NCBI GenBank assembly: GCA_052170135.1
Contig: JBQNBC010000015.1
Location: 1 to 32,293 of the forward strand
From: Wolinella sp052170135
GTDB lineage: Bacteria > Campylobacterota > Campylobacteria > Campylobacterales > Helicobacteraceae
Direction of reading: 5' to 3'
DNA: 32,293 nt
In this document: one piece after another, positions 8,453 through 16,010 of the stretch
How positions within the stretch are numbered: position 1 is the first letter of the stretch
Layout: each line of letters opens with the position of its first letter
Made by a program: the position numbers and the translations under genes
Notes under the pieces: generated by a model
Told to the model about the DNA's origin: nothing
The model's database searches: none
The model's input: the letters and a program-made list of their open reading frames with translations, nothing else

Positions 8453-8725
8453 ATGGCTTTAGATTCGGCGATTAAGCGAGAGATTATCTCTAAGTTTGCG
8501 CGCGATGGCAAAGACACTGGCTCATCAGAGGTACAAATAGCACTACTTAGCCGACGTATTTCGGATTTAACAGAGCATTTAAAAGTGAATGCAAAAGATC
8601 ACTCTAGCCGTCTAGGACTGCTAAAGCTAGTCTCTCAGCGACGACACCTTTTGAAGTATCTTAAGAAAACTGACTATACAAAATATAGCAACCTTATTAG
8701 CACTCTAGGTATCCGCGACCGATAA
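8453..8725 (+). CDS. rpsO: Small ribosomal subunit protein uS15
   Basis: 90 aa, the exact family length. Contains the rRNA-binding signature region from about KDTGSSEVQIALLSRRI through LKVNAKDHSSRLGLLKLVSQRRHLLKYLK. It binds the central domain of 16S rRNA early in 30S assembly. A strong ribosome-binding site (GGAGGT) sets the start. Divergent from flhA. In other bacteria S15 represses its own mRNA; the leader here is short, and I cannot show a pseudoknot. Confidence 0.98.
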   Translation: MALDSAIKREIISKFARDGKDTGSSEVQIALLSRRISDLTEHLKVNAKDHSSRLGLLKLVSQRRHLLKYLKKTDYTKYSNLISTLGIRDR

Positions 8726-8732
8726 TACAAAA

Positions 8733-8765
8733 GCGAGAATCTACGCCATCAACGCCGATTCTCGC
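8733..8765 (+). terminator. Hairpin downstream of rpsO
   Basis: Nine-base stem GCGAGAATC (8733-8741) with GATTCTCGC (8757-8765) and a 15-base loop, starting just after the rpsO stop. It is followed by GCTTCTAAAAATTTT, which has only a weak T stretch, so termination may be partial. It contains the AGAATC/GATTCT hexamer pair that recurs across the window. Confidence 0.5.
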
Positions 8766-8818
8766 GCTTCTAAAAATTTTCACAAATTTTAAAATCCTGC
8801 TAAAGAATAGAGATTACG

Positions 8819-8947
8819 ATGCATATACATGGAGCAAGACACGCTCATTTAAATGCTTCACTACAAACAGGTAGCAAACCAGAGAGTAATGAAATTCTCA
8901 AACCTACTCACCATTTTAAATCCAAACCACCACAGAGCAAAACATGA
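8819..8947 (+). CDS. Small His-rich upstream ORF (42 aa)
   Basis: Runs from an ATG at 8819 to a TGA that overlaps the ATG of the transporter gene as ATGA. The peptide starts MHIHGARHAHLN and contains seven histidines, no cysteine and no hydrophobic segment. The ribosome-binding site is weak. The overlap suggests either a translated leader that couples to the exporter or a chance open frame. No family is recognised. Confidence 0.35.
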   Translation: MHIHGARHAHLNASLQTGSKPESNEILKPTHHFKSKPPQSKT

Positions 8948-10107
8948 TCAAAAGAAACTCTCAAATTTTTCTTCTACTACTACTTGGCGTATTATCCGCA
9001 TTTGGTCCTTTTGTAGTAGATTTGTACCTGCCATCGTTGCCACAATTAGCAATATTTTTTGAGACATCTTCGTCAATGACACAGTTAACGCTAAGCACCG
9101 CCATGATTGGTTTAGCTGTTGGGCAGCTTCTTTTTGGCCCCATCAGTGATAAATTTGGACGCAAAAAACCACTTATAATATCGCTAACAATATACACAAC
9201 AAGTAGTGTGGCAATTATATTTTCACCAAATATAGAGACGATGATATTCTTAAGAATCGTGCAGGGGTTATCATCAGCCGGGAGCGTGGTAATCTCGCGC
9301 GCAATAGTGGCAGATTTATATCAAGGGCAGGAGATGACGCGCTTTTTTGGGCTATTGATGGTTATTAATGGTCTAGCGCCGATATTCTCGCCAATATTAG
9401 GTAGCACACTACTAGAATATATGAGTTGGAAGGGTATTTTCGCATTTCTTACTCTTATTGGCGTGGTCGTGATCATATTTAGCTTGCGCTTGCATGAGAG
9501 TCTTTCTTTGGATAGACGCTTGCATGGCTCGACTTTTGCCAGCTTTGCATCATTTAGTAGCATTATCAAACAGCGCCGCTTTATGGAATATGTATGGATT
9601 GAAAGTTTTATATTTGGTGCGATGTTTGCCTACATAGCCGCATCACCATTTATTTTGCAAAGCTCTTACGGATTATCACCATTCGCATTTAGCCTGTGCT
9701 TTGGTAGTAATGGCATAGCATTGGTGATTGGCTCTAAAAATGGGAGTCGATTCCCTGAGCAAGTAGCATTACGTTTTGGAGTTTTTGGATTTGTATGCGC
9801 AGTGTGCTATACGGTTGCTATGTTGCTATTACAAGCTCATTGGCTATTTGTGGAGCTGGGGTTTTTCGCCACACTGTTGATGATTGGCATTCCCCTGCCT
9901 GCTATTTCCGCATTGGCTATGGGAAGTGAGCGCCATCACGCCGGCGCGGCATCCGCCATTCTTGGCTGTGCACCATTTTTACTAGGTGGCACTATTTCAC
10001 CATTGGTGGGCTTGGGAGATATTTTTATATCTACATCACTAGCTATGGCAACTTGCGCTACGATGGCTTTACTAATCTACAAGAGACACAAAAAAGGGGG
10101 AATCTAA
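8944..10107 (+). CDS. MFS drug-efflux transporter, Bcr/CflA family
   Basis: 387 aa, inner-membrane proton antiporter with about 12 predicted transmembrane helices. Diagnostic for the Bcr/CflA group are the first-helix DLYLPSLP (26-33), MFS motif A GPISDKFGRKKP (65-76) and the motif-C-like GLAPIFSPILGS in the fifth helix. Relatives export bicyclomycin, chloramphenicol or sulfonamides, and some export amino acids; the substrate here is unknown. Its own ribosome-binding site is poor, and a small ORF overlaps its start, so translation may depend on coupling. Downstream gene is convergent. Confidence 0.9.
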   Translation: MIKRNSQIFLLLLLGVLSAFGPFVVDLYLPSLPQLAIFFETSSSMTQLTLSTAMIGLAVGQLLFGPISDKFGRKKPLIISLTIYTTSSVAIIFSPNIETMIFLRIVQGLSSAGSVVISRAIVADLYQGQEMTRFFGLLMVINGLAPIFSPILGSTLLEYMSWKGIFAFLTLIGVVVIIFSLRLHESLSLDRRLHGSTFASFASFSSIIKQRRFMEYVWIESFIFGAMFAYIAASPFILQSSYGLSPFAFSLCFGSNGIALVIGSKNGSRFPEQVALRFGVFGFVCAVCYTVAMLLLQAHWLFVELGFFATLLMIGIPLPAISALAMGSERHHAGAASAILGCAPFLLGGTISPLVGLGDIFISTSLAMATCATMALLIYKRHKKGGI

Positions 10108-10197
10108 CCCGCTTGCACGATGCAAGAATCGATATAAGTTCCTATCGTTTCTAAAGCAAAAGTATCCCCACTCACATCACGGCGCTAGATTGCAAGC
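10108..10197. other. Convergent intergenic spacer
   Basis: Between the exporter and the ATP-grasp gene. A short palindrome CTTGCACGATGCAAG near 10113-10127 could form a 6-bp hairpin. No T-run and no other signal is visible. Confidence 0.3.
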
Positions 10198-11367
10198 CTA
10201 TCTGACTATGTGAGAGACAAATTTTGCGTAATTATCGATTATCTCTCCACCCTTGCGAAATCCAAGTGCACAAGCCTCATATGCATAAAATACATTTGGC
10301 TGATACGATTCTCCGCCATAGCTATTTTGCTCTGCATACTCTTGATATATCGCAGGGAATGTCCCATAAACTCCGGATTTTTCGTTTAAAATCTCACCAT
10401 CTACACCAAGAATCTGCACACTCTCACCCTCGCGACCAAACGCATGCTTTTTCACCTGTTTTTTGCTAACGAGAGGCTCGTTGCTGGCTTCAAGCAGTAG
10501 TGGATGATTTGGAAAAAGATCCCATAGGATTTTTAGCATTCGTTTTGATTGAAAAAGCAGCGTATAGGCTGGATTTAAGAATATCGTATTTTTATTTTTA
10601 ATCATATCCTCCATCAAACGCGCAAGCTCAGGCTCATCAATGGCAATATTCTCCCAAGGAATTAGCTTAAACCAAAACTCAAAATTTTGCTCGTTAAAAA
10701 ATAGCCCATGCGTGGCATCTAGCTTTGCCTCATGTACGTAGCAAAATGCCGTCTCAAAACCAGCTTCACGCGCAATTCGCTCCAGTAGTCGCATTGTCGA
10801 TTCTTCTTCATCGCTCCCTTGTATGCTAGAAAAAAGAATTTTCCACCCCTCATAAATTTCACTAAAGCGCTCAGGATCATCGCCAAGCGTAATCATGCGT
10901 TTAAAATTGTCGCTAAGTGCCTCGTAAAGATTATTAAACTGCTCACCTTCAAGTCCATTAAACTTCAAAAGTGCCCACTGAATAATCGCACTCTCAAAAA
11001 CCATAGTCGGCGTATCAGCGTTAAATTCAAGTAGCTTTATTGGCTTACCATCAAGCCCACCAGCAAAATCAAAACGCCCATAGATATGCCAATGTACCTC
11101 ATTTTCCCAACTCTCTTTTATCGATTCTACGAGGTTAAAAGGAATCCCAAGCTCAAAAAATAGGTCATTATCAATGACGTATTGCCCCGCCTCAACAAAC
11201 ATATCATAAAGCTCATTCGCTGCATCATAAAATGCCTCTGCCTCACGCTCACTTACCACGACTGCTTCATTTGCTACATACGATGTGTTATTTGGGTCTG
11301 TATGCCAAGAGAATCCAATACTCTCCATAAACTCATTTGAAAGTGGCTTTAGACTCATTAGCTCCAT
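10198..11367 (-). CDS. Glutathionylspermidine-synthase-like ATP-grasp ligase (YgiC/YjfC type)
   Basis: 389 aa, the size of a stand-alone GspS synthetase domain without the amidase half found in E. coli Gss. Visible ATP-grasp features are YGRFDF (about 97-102), the metal/ATP segment EFNADTPT (114-121), the lysine region with FGREGESV (310-317) and the C-terminal GFRKGGEIIDN. GspS joins spermidine to the C-terminal glycine of glutathione; YgiC-type relatives have no settled substrate. An in-frame GTG at 11373 exists, but GGAGG sits 6 bases before the ATG at 11367, so that start is preferred. It begins 2 bases after the stop of the UPF0323 lipoprotein, suggesting translational coupling and a joint function. 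Confidence 0.88.
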   Translation of the reverse strand: MELMSLKPLSNEFMESIGFSWHTDPNNTSYVANEAVVVSEREAEAFYDAANELYDMFVEAGQYVIDNDLFFELGIPFNLVESIKESWENEVHWHIYGRFDFAGGLDGKPIKLLEFNADTPTMVFESAIIQWALLKFNGLEGEQFNNLYEALSDNFKRMITLGDDPERFSEIYEGWKILFSSIQGSDEEESTMRLLERIAREAGFETAFCYVHEAKLDATHGLFFNEQNFEFWFKLIPWENIAIDEPELARLMEDMIKNKNTIFLNPAYTLLFQSKRMLKILWDLFPNHPLLLEASNEPLVSKKQVKKHAFGREGESVQILGVDGEILNEKSGVYGTFPAIYQEYAEQNSYGGESYQPNVFYAYEACALGFRKGGEIIDNYAKFVSHIVR

Positions 11368-11369
11368 AT

Positions 11370-12044
11370 TCACCCTCCGTAATTTTGATTTTTAGAGGAG
11401 CTTTGCGAGCTACTTGATTGCGTTGTTGCTGCTCCGCTTGCACCCTGACTTGGGTTAAAAAATCCACCTTTTGCTGAACTTGGTGTCGAGCCAGTAGCTC
11501 TTGTCGCGCTACTAGAGCCAGATGTTGCTGTTTTATTAAAGGAACTTTGGCTGCGCTCATAGGCTTGCGGTGATTTATAAGTAGTGCGTTGCTGAGCTTG
11601 ATAATTTTGATTATTAAAGAGCTTGCTACCTATCCAGCTACCAAGAATTGCGCCTGCCGCGCTAGCAAGAATCGTCTCTCCAAGAGATAACCCACCGCTA
11701 CCACTTGTGAGATTTGATGTACCCTGCTCAATTTTTGTCGCCTCATCTTTTATAAGCTTATCGACCTCTTCTTGACTTAGCATTCGTTCCGCACCGTTTG
11801 GGTCTTTTAGGACAATTCTGGTCGTCTCGCTCGGATGCTCCTCAAGGATCTTATACCCACCACCAGGCTGTTCCTCGATTATGACAAGCGCACCAGCTTT
11901 TTGCTTTATATCACTCATCGACTGCTTTGATGTGGATTCTTTAGTGGATTCTTGTGTTTCTCCACATCCCTGCAAGCCCGTCGCCACGAGCGCGCCAAGC
12001 CCTCCGATAACCGCGTAATCCGAAATTTTGCGTAGGTGTTTCAT
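11370..12044 (-). CDS. UPF0323-type lipoprotein, Gly/Ser/Gln-rich, ends in YGG
   Basis: 224 aa. Signal peptide MKHLRK plus a hydrophobic stretch ends in lipobox LQGC with Cys27. A short folded part (about 45-100, with KAGALVIIEEQPGGGYKILE) is followed by a glycine-rich hydrophobic segment (ILASAAGAILGSWIGSKLF) and a long low-complexity Ser/Gln/Thr/Gly tail containing KGGFFNPSQG and ending NQNYGG. The frame stays open to 12125, but the ATG at 12044 has an AGAAGGGA site and a -10 box just upstream. The layout (lipobox, small domain, Gly-rich segment, Ser/Gly tail, terminal GG, adjacent GspS-like gene) matches E. coli YgiB next to YgiC as I recall it. Function unknown. Confidence 0.9.
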   Translation of the reverse strand: MKHLRKISDYAVIGGLGALVATGLQGCGETQESTKESTSKQSMSDIKQKAGALVIIEEQPGGGYKILEEHPSETTRIVLKDPNGAERMLSQEEVDKLIKDEATKIEQGTSNLTSGSGGLSLGETILASAAGAILGSWIGSKLFNNQNYQAQQRTTYKSPQAYERSQSSFNKTATSGSSSATRATGSTPSSAKGGFFNPSQGASGAATTQSSSSQSSSKNQNYGG

Positions 12045-12071
12045 CGATTCCCTTCTGTAAAAAATTTTGCG

Positions 12072-12077
12072 ATTATA
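12072..12077 (-). promoter_or_regulatory. -10 box for the lipoprotein/ligase pair
   Basis: TATAAT on the minus strand, 27 bases before the lipoprotein ATG. The expected leader is about 20 bases and holds the AGAAGGGA ribosome-binding site. This supports the 12044 start and rules out the longer in-frame extension. Confidence 0.6.
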
Positions 12078-12150
12078 CCTAAAGGCACATATCACCACAC
12101 CTGATAAGAATCTCAAAAAATCCATATTTATATCTTTTTAAATTATTACT

Positions 12151-12178
12151 GTTTATTATTTCTTAATAAAGAATAAAC
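12151..12178. promoter_or_regulatory. AT-rich imperfect palindrome upstream of the Fe-S gene
   Basis: A 28-bp inverted repeat with perfect outer arms GTTTATT (12151-12157) and AATAAAC (12172-12178) and inner arms matching at 5 of 7 positions. It ends 12 bases before the ATG of the Fe-S protein gene and overlaps where its -10 (TATTAT-like) should be. This is the expected place for a repressor or Fnr/Fur-type operator. It could also fold as a weak hairpin. Confidence 0.45.
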
Positions 12179-12190
12179 AAGGAAGATTAA

Positions 12191-13216
12191 ATGTCAGATA
12201 CTTTAGAAAAATCAGGGCAAATCACCCGCCGTAGCTTCTTTAAACATGTTGCGCTTGCCTCTACCCTACCCATGGTAGCATCAGCCACAAGCGGAGAATC
12301 CAAAGCAAATAGTGAAAAAAAGCATTCAAATTCCGCGATGGCGTCCATTATAGATCTCACGCTTTGTGATGGTTGCGCTGGATATGAGATGCCACTTTGC
12401 GTGAGTGCCTGTCGTGAGAAAAATAGCGCAAACTTCCCAGAACCACAAAAGCCGATAATGGACTACTGGCCACAAAAAAAGCATGAAGACTGGTCAAATC
12501 GCAGGGATCTTACGTCGCGCCTGACACCATATAACTGGACGTTTGTAGAAAAATTAGAGATAGATGGCGAGCAGGTGTTTATTCCACGTCGCTGTATGCA
12601 CTGCGATGATGCACCATGTCAGAAGCTCTGTCCATTTGGAATAATCGGCAAAAGCGAACATGGCGCGGTAAAAATCGATGCCAACTTCTGTATGGGTGGG
12701 GCAAAATGCCGAGATGCCTGCCCGTGGAATATTCCTCAAAGACAAGCTGGCGTAGGACTCTATCTAAAACTAGCACCAAAACTCGCAGGTGGTGGCGTAA
12801 TGTACAAATGCGATATGTGTGCTGACTTACTAAAAGCTGGCAAAAAGCCCGCTTGCGAAGTCAAATGCCCCAAAAATGCAATACTATTTGGCAAGCGCGA
12901 TGAAATAGAGGCTGAGGCAAAAAGGCGCGCAGAATCGATAAATGGTTATATCTATGGCATGAATGAAAATGGCGGAACAGCAACGTTATACATCTCCAAG
13001 ATCCCGTTTGAAAAAATAGATAAGGCAATATCACGCGCAAAAAATGAGAGCAACGACAAGCTCCATGGGAGACCGCATATGAAAGTTGGTATAAAAAATC
13101 CAATGCAAGAGAGTGAAAATCTAGCTAAGGCAACGCTAATTGCACCGCTTGCTGGGATAATAGGCGCAGGAATCGCCGTATATAAATCGCACAAAAACAG
13201 TGGAGAGAATCAATGA
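12191..13216 (+). CDS. Tat-exported ferredoxin-type Fe-S subunit (FdnH/HybA-like)
   Basis: 341 aa. A twin-arginine signal ITRRSFFKHVA (Arg13-Arg14) is followed by the electron-transfer domain and a hydrophobic C-terminal anchor (LIAPLAGIIGAGIAVY). Cysteines lie at about 59/62/70/74, 135/138/143/147, 167/173/177 and 207/210/222/226. That is 15, not the usual 16: the third group reads CMGGAKC where relatives usually have a Cys at the fourth position. The protein should carry electrons along the periplasmic face to a membrane cytochrome. It overlaps the cytochrome b gene (ATGA). No molybdenum or hydrogenase catalytic subunit lies nearby, so the donor is unknown. Good ribosome-binding site AAGGAAG. 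Confidence 0.9.
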   Translation: MSDTLEKSGQITRRSFFKHVALASTLPMVASATSGESKANSEKKHSNSAMASIIDLTLCDGCAGYEMPLCVSACREKNSANFPEPQKPIMDYWPQKKHEDWSNRRDLTSRLTPYNWTFVEKLEIDGEQVFIPRRCMHCDDAPCQKLCPFGIIGKSEHGAVKIDANFCMGGAKCRDACPWNIPQRQAGVGLYLKLAPKLAGGGVMYKCDMCADLLKAGKKPACEVKCPKNAILFGKRDEIEAEAKRRAESINGYIYGMNENGGTATLYISKIPFEKIDKAISRAKNESNDKLHGRPHMKVGIKNPMQESENLAKATLIAPLAGIIGAGIAVYKSHKNSGENQ

Positions 13217-13884
13217 AAATAAGACGACAAAGCTTAAGTAACCGCCTTGTGCATTGGCTTGGAGCTAGCTCTATTTTTTGGCTCACAATAACAGGAATCG
13301 TTCAAATGCCAGTCGCAAAACGATACTATATCAATGAGATTCCGGGGCTTGCCTTTATGGGCGAATACTACACTACACTTGAGCAACACTACATCGCTGC
13401 AATAATTCTAGTCATGGTTGTGTTTTATCACATTTTTTATCATACATTGCGACGCGAATTTGACATAATCCCAAAGCGTGGGGATTTCAGCGCATCAATC
13501 GCCGTGATAAAGGCAATGATAAAGGGAGAAAGTGAGCCACCCAGCGAGAAGTATCTCCCTGAGCAGCGACTAGCTTATGCATTTATCGCTTCGTCGATTC
13601 TTCTAATGGTGGTAACTGGCATAATGAAATCATGGAAGAATCTAACTGGAGAATCGCTCTCAGATGGTCTGCTCTACTGGGCAACAACCCTCCATAATCT
13701 CGGCATGGTTTTGCTAATAATAGGAATCATCGCGCACCTAGCGGCATTTATCATGAAGCCAAACCGTAAACTAATAGGCGCAATGGTGCATGGCAATGTG
13801 GATGCTGAATACGTACTAGAGAGGCATGGGCGCTGGAGCGATGGTATAGAGGCGGCTAAAAAGTGCATACAAAAAACGAAGTAA
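13213..13884 (+). CDS. Cytochrome b membrane subunit (FdnI-like)
   Basis: 223 aa with four predicted transmembrane helices (about 14-31, 57-78, 120-140, 155-180). Histidines placed to bind two b haems occur at 14, 59, 73, 77, 161 and 175. It resembles the gamma subunits of formate dehydrogenase and related enzymes that pass electrons to or from menaquinone. It overlaps the upstream Fe-S gene by 4 bases, so the two form one membrane module. After its stop a good AAGGAGA site is followed by no usable start codon, which may be the trace of a lost downstream gene. Confidence 0.88.
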   Translation: MKIRRQSLSNRLVHWLGASSIFWLTITGIVQMPVAKRYYINEIPGLAFMGEYYTTLEQHYIAAIILVMVVFYHIFYHTLRREFDIIPKRGDFSASIAVIKAMIKGESEPPSEKYLPEQRLAYAFIASSILLMVVTGIMKSWKNLTGESLSDGLLYWATTLHNLGMVLLIIGIIAHLAAFIMKPNRKLIGAMVHGNVDAEYVLERHGRWSDGIEAAKKCIQKTK

Positions 13885-14152
13885 ATTAAGGAGAATCTAG
13901 GTCAGCAAAGCATCAAAAAGAGTGGGTATTCACGCATAGAGCATTGTGCCTTTGGAGTTTGAGCCAAAGGCACACTATCTAAGCGCATAATACAAAACAT
14001 AAGGCGAGGCAATAGAGCAGTGGCATTCAGCAACCCACATGTGCATGAGCCTTATACCGACACTTCTTAAAGAATCCTACATGCTATTTATAGCGTCATA
14101 AATCCAAATAAATGTAGTTGTGCCATGCCAATATTAGCATTAGCGCGATTCT
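13885..14152. other. Non-coding spacer with an 11-bp hairpin
   Basis: No intact gene. A perfect inverted repeat TGTGCCTTTGG (13945-13955) and CCAAAGGCACA (13964-13974) with an 8-base loop is a strong stem and could end the Fe-S/cytochrome b transcript, although no T-run follows. The AAGGAGAATCTAG at about 13889 looks like a ribosome-binding site without a gene. The rest is probably decayed coding sequence. Confidence 0.45.
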
Positions 14153-14472
14153 CTACTTTACTTGTGCTTTTATAATTACGTCTCTACCTGGCATGTCGCG
14201 CGCAATAATTAGCGATGTGGTATCACCCACTCTCTTTATTGCGTATCGCTTCGCCTTCTCATCTAAAAAGTCGCTACTACCTTGCTCCAAGCATTAAGCA
14301 CGGTTGTTGCTTTTTGATAGCTCGCTATGAAAAATCTCCATACTAGCTTTAGTGCCACTCATTGATGCAAGCTCAGTAAGCTCGCTCTCACATGGAAACT
14401 GCACATGATTCTTTGCCACACAACCACTAAAAATAAACACAAAAGCAACCGCTACCATTGTCTCTTTTTCAT
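14153..14472 (-). pseudogene. Broken small lipoprotein gene
   Basis: A start MKKRQ with an AGGAGA site lies at 14472. A frameshift just after it is needed to reach VAVAFVFIFSGC (lipobox FSGC) and the segment KNHVQFPCESELTELASM. The frame then meets TAA at 14294-14296 after SNNRA and continues sensibly for 46 more codons (ending DVIIKAQVK) to TAG at 14153. So the gene carries one frameshift and one nonsense change. It follows the TsdA-like pseudogene on the same strand and was probably its operon partner. Family not recognised. Confidence 0.55.
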
Positions 14473-14499
14473 GCACTTCTCCTTGCTTTGCTTCTGGCT

Positions 14500-15560
14500 T
14501 TTTCTTTATGATTCCACCGTATGGTCCAACTTTGTAATCCATGTACCTCTTGCCAACATCAGGGAAAATATACTCGCCATTTGCACTATAAGGACCTTTT
14601 TATCGTGGTCTAGCACGTGCACTTTTGGGTCTTTGAAGTCATTTTGGTGATTTAGCTTGATTGTACAATAGTGAGAATCCTGATTAATAAACACCACCAC
14701 ATAATAAGCATCTTTATCGCTTAGATTTAGCACACCTTTTGGCATTGTGCTTTTTGATAAAATCAGCTGACTTTAGCATACGAATAGCCTCCGTACCTGT
14801 GTTGTAGATATCATCGCTACCACAAAGTGGCGGGAATGTATAGCCTGCTGACTTGCCATTACGACTCTCTGCGCGCATGCTCTCGCCATTTACCACATGA
14901 CATGATGCACATTCACGTTGATAAACCACTTCGCTATTTTTCACATCAGTGGCATTTTTCTGCACCATCTGTCTATCAACTATTTTTAGGCTACGCCCAT
15001 CGATTTTTGCACCCACTGAGATTCCTTGATTTAACTAGTGAATATAAGCAAGAAATACCTTCATCTCTTTGTCATCGTCTGACAAATGATAGCCATTTAT
15101 GCTGCGTTGCATACAGCCATTGATTCTCATACTTAGTGCACCTAGCATATCCTATATTATGGAAAGAGAGAGTAAGAATCGACCATCGGTGTGGTAAGTT
15201 TTGCCGTACCAGCACCAATGTGATAGCTATTACATGATAGATTATTTCCTAAATAGCGCATATTTTTATCAGCAACCTCTGGACCTATATACGCCTGAGT
15301 ATCAAAAAAGCTGGTAACCATACTCTATAAATTTACCATATATGCTATTTGGCACAATTGGTTTAATATTTATAGTATCCCAAAAAAGATCGCCTTCAAA
15401 CTTTGGCAATACATACTTTATTAGCTGGGGCTGTATCTCATTTACCGTCTTATCATCTAGTCACTCCACACTTGGAGCTTTGTAGCCTCAAGCATCCATC
15501 GCTCAAAAGCAAATGCACCATTAAGATGCAATTCCTAAAATAAGCAGACATACCACTAAT
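14500..15560 (-). pseudogene. Dihaem cytochrome c pseudogene, TsdA-like (thiosulfate dehydrogenase)
   Basis: Joining reading frames recovers most of a TsdA-type protein: a signal-like VCLLILGIAS, then IYGKFIEYGYQL, AYIGPEVADKNMRYLGNN, first haem site CNSYH (should be CxxCH; 15220-15234), RINGCMQRSINGY, GISVGAKIDGRSLK, second haem site CASCH (14897-14911), YTFPPLCG, FIKKHN, MPKGVLNLSDKDAYYV and a C-terminus YKVGPYGGII. Several frameshifts, an in-frame TAG at 15035-15037 and the lost haem cysteine show it is dead. TsdA oxidises thiosulfate to tetrathionate, or the reverse, in the periplasm. Boundaries are approximate. Confidence 0.8.
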
Positions 15561-15634
15561 TATTGGTTAAATTTAGGTCAGAAAGATTTTAAAAAGTAGC
15601 GTCAATTCATAGTCAATTTCGCCTATTTTTGAAC

Positions 15635-15640
15635 TATAAT
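15635..15640 (+). promoter_or_regulatory. -10 box before the sensor remnant
   Basis: TATAAT about 35 bases upstream of the GTG that begins the sensor fragment. It may still be active although the gene behind it is broken. Confidence 0.4.
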
Positions 15641-15673
15641 CCACCAAATCAGCAAGAATCATAAGACATAGTT

Positions 15674-15896
15674 GTGTTGTTTGGCAGACTTAGAATCTAT
15701 CTCCTTTTTATCTCCTTAGTGGTTTTTATTACAACGATGATTCTATTTTTATACACAACGGTAAATATCTTGGTTCAGTGGAGGTTATTTTGGCTTTGAG
15801 AGACTCGTAGAGAGTTTAGAGCAAAAAGGAATTGGATTATTTTTCCTAATTCAAGAGCAGTTTTTATCAATAGCAACTAGCATGAGAGAATCCTAG
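15674..15896 (+). pseudogene. N-terminal fragment of a membrane sensor protein
   Basis: From a GTG start the frame reads VLFGRLRIYLLFISLVV and continues through a transmembrane helix to VNILVQW. A frameshift then leads to GYFGFERLVESLEQKGIG and FFLIQEQFLSIATSMRES before a stop. This is the layout of a signal anchor followed by the start of a periplasmic sensing domain (CHASE4-like in appearance), as in histidine kinases or GGDEF proteins. The output domain is absent; cysE follows on the other strand. It is the end of a decayed tract that starts near 13885. Confidence 0.45.
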
Positions 15897-16010
15897 ACTT
15901 AATTCTTATGTCATTAAGGGGACATGCGATAAGATGTGTAGCAATTCCTTGCGAGGAAATCTAAGCGCGCAAAATATTGCAAACAGCGCAACTAAATACA
16001 CCTACCATAC

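Noticed and set aside
12045..12125. 27-codon N-terminal extension of the UPF0323 lipoprotein
   Set aside because: It would precede a complete signal peptide and crosses the TATAAT promoter; the ATG at 12044 has a good ribosome-binding site.
13975..14085. Minus-strand stretch reading like WVAECHCSIASPY, possibly a cytochrome c remnant
   Set aside because: Only one short segment, no true CxxCH motif and no flanking similarity; chance is as likely.
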